This document shows, in pieces, positions 62,441 through 64,000 of a stretch of 64,000 bases of DNA. Below the pieces are notes generated by a model. The model saw only the letters and a program-made list of their open reading frames with translations. It did no database searches and was not told the DNA's origin. The position numbers were made by a program, and so were the translations under genes. Position 1 is the stretch's first letter, and each line of letters starts with the position of its first letter. Origin of the DNA: Symbiodinium natans (taxonomy: Eukaryota; Sar; Dinophyceae; Suessiales; Symbiodiniaceae). Where the stretch lies: NCBI GenBank assembly GCA_905221605.1, contig CAJNDS010000129.1:55001-119000 (forward strand). Direction: 5' to 3'.

Positions 62441-62498
62441 GGTTTAGGGATTAGGGTTTAGGGTTTAGGGTTTAGGGTTTAGGGTTTAGGGTTTAGGG
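62441..62498 (+). repeat. TTTAGGG array
   Basis: Eight units directly at the end of the preceding exon. Confidence 0.9.
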
Positions 62499-63177
62499 GA
62501 CATGGCCTATCTATGTATCAGCGCAGGGTCCGAGTTACTTAGAGCCGAAGACTAAACCATAGAAACCGTCTGAACCTCCTAACCCTAAACCCTAAACTCA
62601 AAACCTAAAGCCAAGAATCAAGGAAGCGGCAGAAGTGGCCCGGTTTCGTGCGAATGCCTTTTCGTAGGACCTAACGATAAGCCCCTCAATGAGATCAAGC
62701 AACCCTGAACCCCAAACCCCGAGATCAAGGGTCCAGGGCTGAGGGCCTAGGGAAACCCGAAATTTCCGACCATCCTCCATTGGCCTGCCCCACCTTTGCA
62801 GGGTTTAGGGTTGAGGGTTGAGGGTTTAGGGTTTAGAGAAAAAAAGAACAAAGTGGAAGTTGAACGGCCCCTACACAGGCAGGACCGGGGTTCTGCATTG
62901 ACAAAATTTTGCCTCCACACCATCTTGCCCCCCTATAGGGTTTTAGCCCAGTACTAGGTTTGTGGACACAAAGTTGCAGCCCGCCCAAATCCCGTAAAGA
63001 AAGAAACGTCCGTGCGAACCCCGTATAAAATCCGTGTTCGAATTGTGGGTTTCTCCATGCCTTCTAGACACCAGGCTGTCTCTTTGAAAACCAGGTTTTC
63101 AAGCACAACCTGCTTTAAAGCAGGTTGTGGTTGCCGTAGATAAACTCTAAACCCCAAGCCCTATAGGCCTCAATCCC

Positions 63178-63267
63178 ATGGCATTCAGAGAGGCGCTCGA
63201 GCTGCTTGAAGTGAGGGAGCTGCCGCTGCGAGACCTCTTCAGGCTGCCACTGTGGAGAGGGACTTTG
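63178..63267 (+). CDS. Putative exon MAFREALELLEV
   Basis: Open from an ATG: MAFREALELLEVRELPL then RDLFRLPLWRGTL. Leucine-rich helix. It could be a first exon or internal; no family is recognised. Confidence 0.4.
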
Positions 63268-63325
63268 GGGGGGGGGGGGGAGAAGGAGAGAGAGAGGGAG
63301 AGGGAGAGAGGGTCAGAGTCAGAGA

Positions 63326-63364
<39 letters not shown>

Positions 63365-63450
63365 GGAGAGCGAGACACAGACAGAGACCCAGAGAGAGAG
63401 AGAGAGAGGGAGGGAGGGAGGGAGGGAATGAGGGAGAGGAGAGAGGGGGG
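63268..63450. repeat. GA-rich microsatellite
   Basis: (GA)n, GGGA and GAGACA runs after a G-run. Confidence 0.95.
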
Positions 63451-63459
63451 ATGGCTGGG

Positions 63460-63720
63460 GTTTAGGGTTGAGGGTTTAGGGTTTAGGGTTTAGGGTTCAG
63501 GGTTTAGGGTTTAGGGTTTAGGGTTAGCTGAGCTTCTTTCGGGGAGGGTTTAGCAGGTTGGTGGGGTCGGGATAGGAAAGTCCTTAGAACTTAAAGCCCT
63601 CTCGAGTGCGCACCGGCAGAGGCCGGAAGTGCCCAGCCACAGAGTTCGGGTTTAGGGTTTAGGGTTTAGGGTTTAGGGTTTAGGGTCTCGGGTTTAGGGT
63701 TTAGGGTTTAGGGTTTAGGG
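63460..63720 (+). repeat. TTTAGGG arrays
   Basis: 63460-63530 and 63648-63720 with a unique 115-bp spacer. Confidence 0.88.
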
Positions 63721-63898
63721 TGAAATGCTAACATAGTAGCCAGAAGAAGCAACGAAACAGGCCCTTCCTCCATTTTTTAGGTTCTGGTTCCTTAGACGCC
63801 CCTTGAAACCCAAAGAGGACACCTTTTTTCCCCCCTAGGTTACTCTTGGGATCTAGTACAATAGTAGAGTAGACGGATGGATAGGGAACATGTAGATA

Positions 63899-63990
63899 TT
63901 GGGATGTTCCCCCTTATACCAACAGTCGTAGTGATTATACTGGCGGAGGGGGGCGGGGGGTACCTATTAGTATAAGCGGGAACGTCCCAA
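63899..63990 (+). mobile_element. Intron-like element, family C, with target duplication
   Basis: TTGGGATGTTCCCCC and GCGGGAACGTCCCAA ends. GTAGAT lies on both sides (63892-63897, 63992-63997), separated from the ends by 1-2 nt. Confidence 0.75.
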
Positions 63991-64000
63991 GGTAGATCTG

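Noticed and set aside
9560-63720. CRISPR array interpretation of regularly spaced repeats
   Set aside because: Repeats are 7-9 bp tandem units without spacers, in eukaryotic intron context.

Overview
This window looks like nuclear DNA of a dinoflagellate, probably of the Polarella/Symbiodiniaceae type. The clues are dozens of interstitial arrays of the plant/dinoflagellate-type telomere unit TTTAGGG, GC-rich exons only 50-250 bp long in repeat-packed introns, apparent GA and GC splice donors beside GT, several families of short terminal-inverted-repeat elements sitting exactly where introns should be, and every recognisable host exon on the + strand. The species assignment is inference. Exon boundaries were read by eye, and reading frames rest on family similarity from memory, not on a search.

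Layout: (1) 110-9284 is one intact copia-type LTR retrotransposon on the - strand, with two LTRs that look identical, 5-bp target duplications and a 2872-codon open polyprotein. It sits inside a TTTAGGG array. (2) 9.8-22.1 kb holds a multi-exon calpain-like cysteine protease whose catalytic Cys, His and Asn lie on three exons, followed by C2-like domain III exons and possibly further C-terminal exons. (3) 22-30.6 kb has short coding islands of one or more genes I cannot name. (4) 31.5-36.9 kb encodes a TMEM53/DUF829-type alpha/beta-hydrolase-like protein. (5) 37.3-40.5 kb is an unrecognised multi-exon gene ending at a TAG. (6) 43.0-51.7 kb carries exons of a PDE12-like member of the endonuclease/exonuclease/phosphatase superfamily. 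(7) 53.2-63.3 kb has further unnamed coding islands.

The most striking pattern concerns the telomere-like arrays. Coding islands of about 70-150 bp repeatedly have CCCTAAA arrays immediately upstream and TTTAGGG arrays immediately downstream. Introns therefore tend to begin with TTTAGGG and end with CCCTAAA, and their two ends can pair in RNA. The unit GTTTAGG carries both a GT and an AG, and many exons run straight into ...G^GTTTAGGG. Several arrays, including some inside the intron-like elements, are flanked by 12-70 bp direct repeats of the host sequence, as if the arrays were inserted. One 300-bp structure (27.69-27.99 kb) has unique terminal inverted repeats enclosing CCCTAAA, a coding-like island and TTTAGGG.

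The retrotransposon is unusual too. Between integrase and reverse transcriptase it carries what reads as a 2-oxoglutarate/Fe(II) dioxygenase fold (HxD...H...R). It also has a long acidic insertion inside the integrase core, and a C-terminal extension with two hydrophobic segments and a SAP-like motif.
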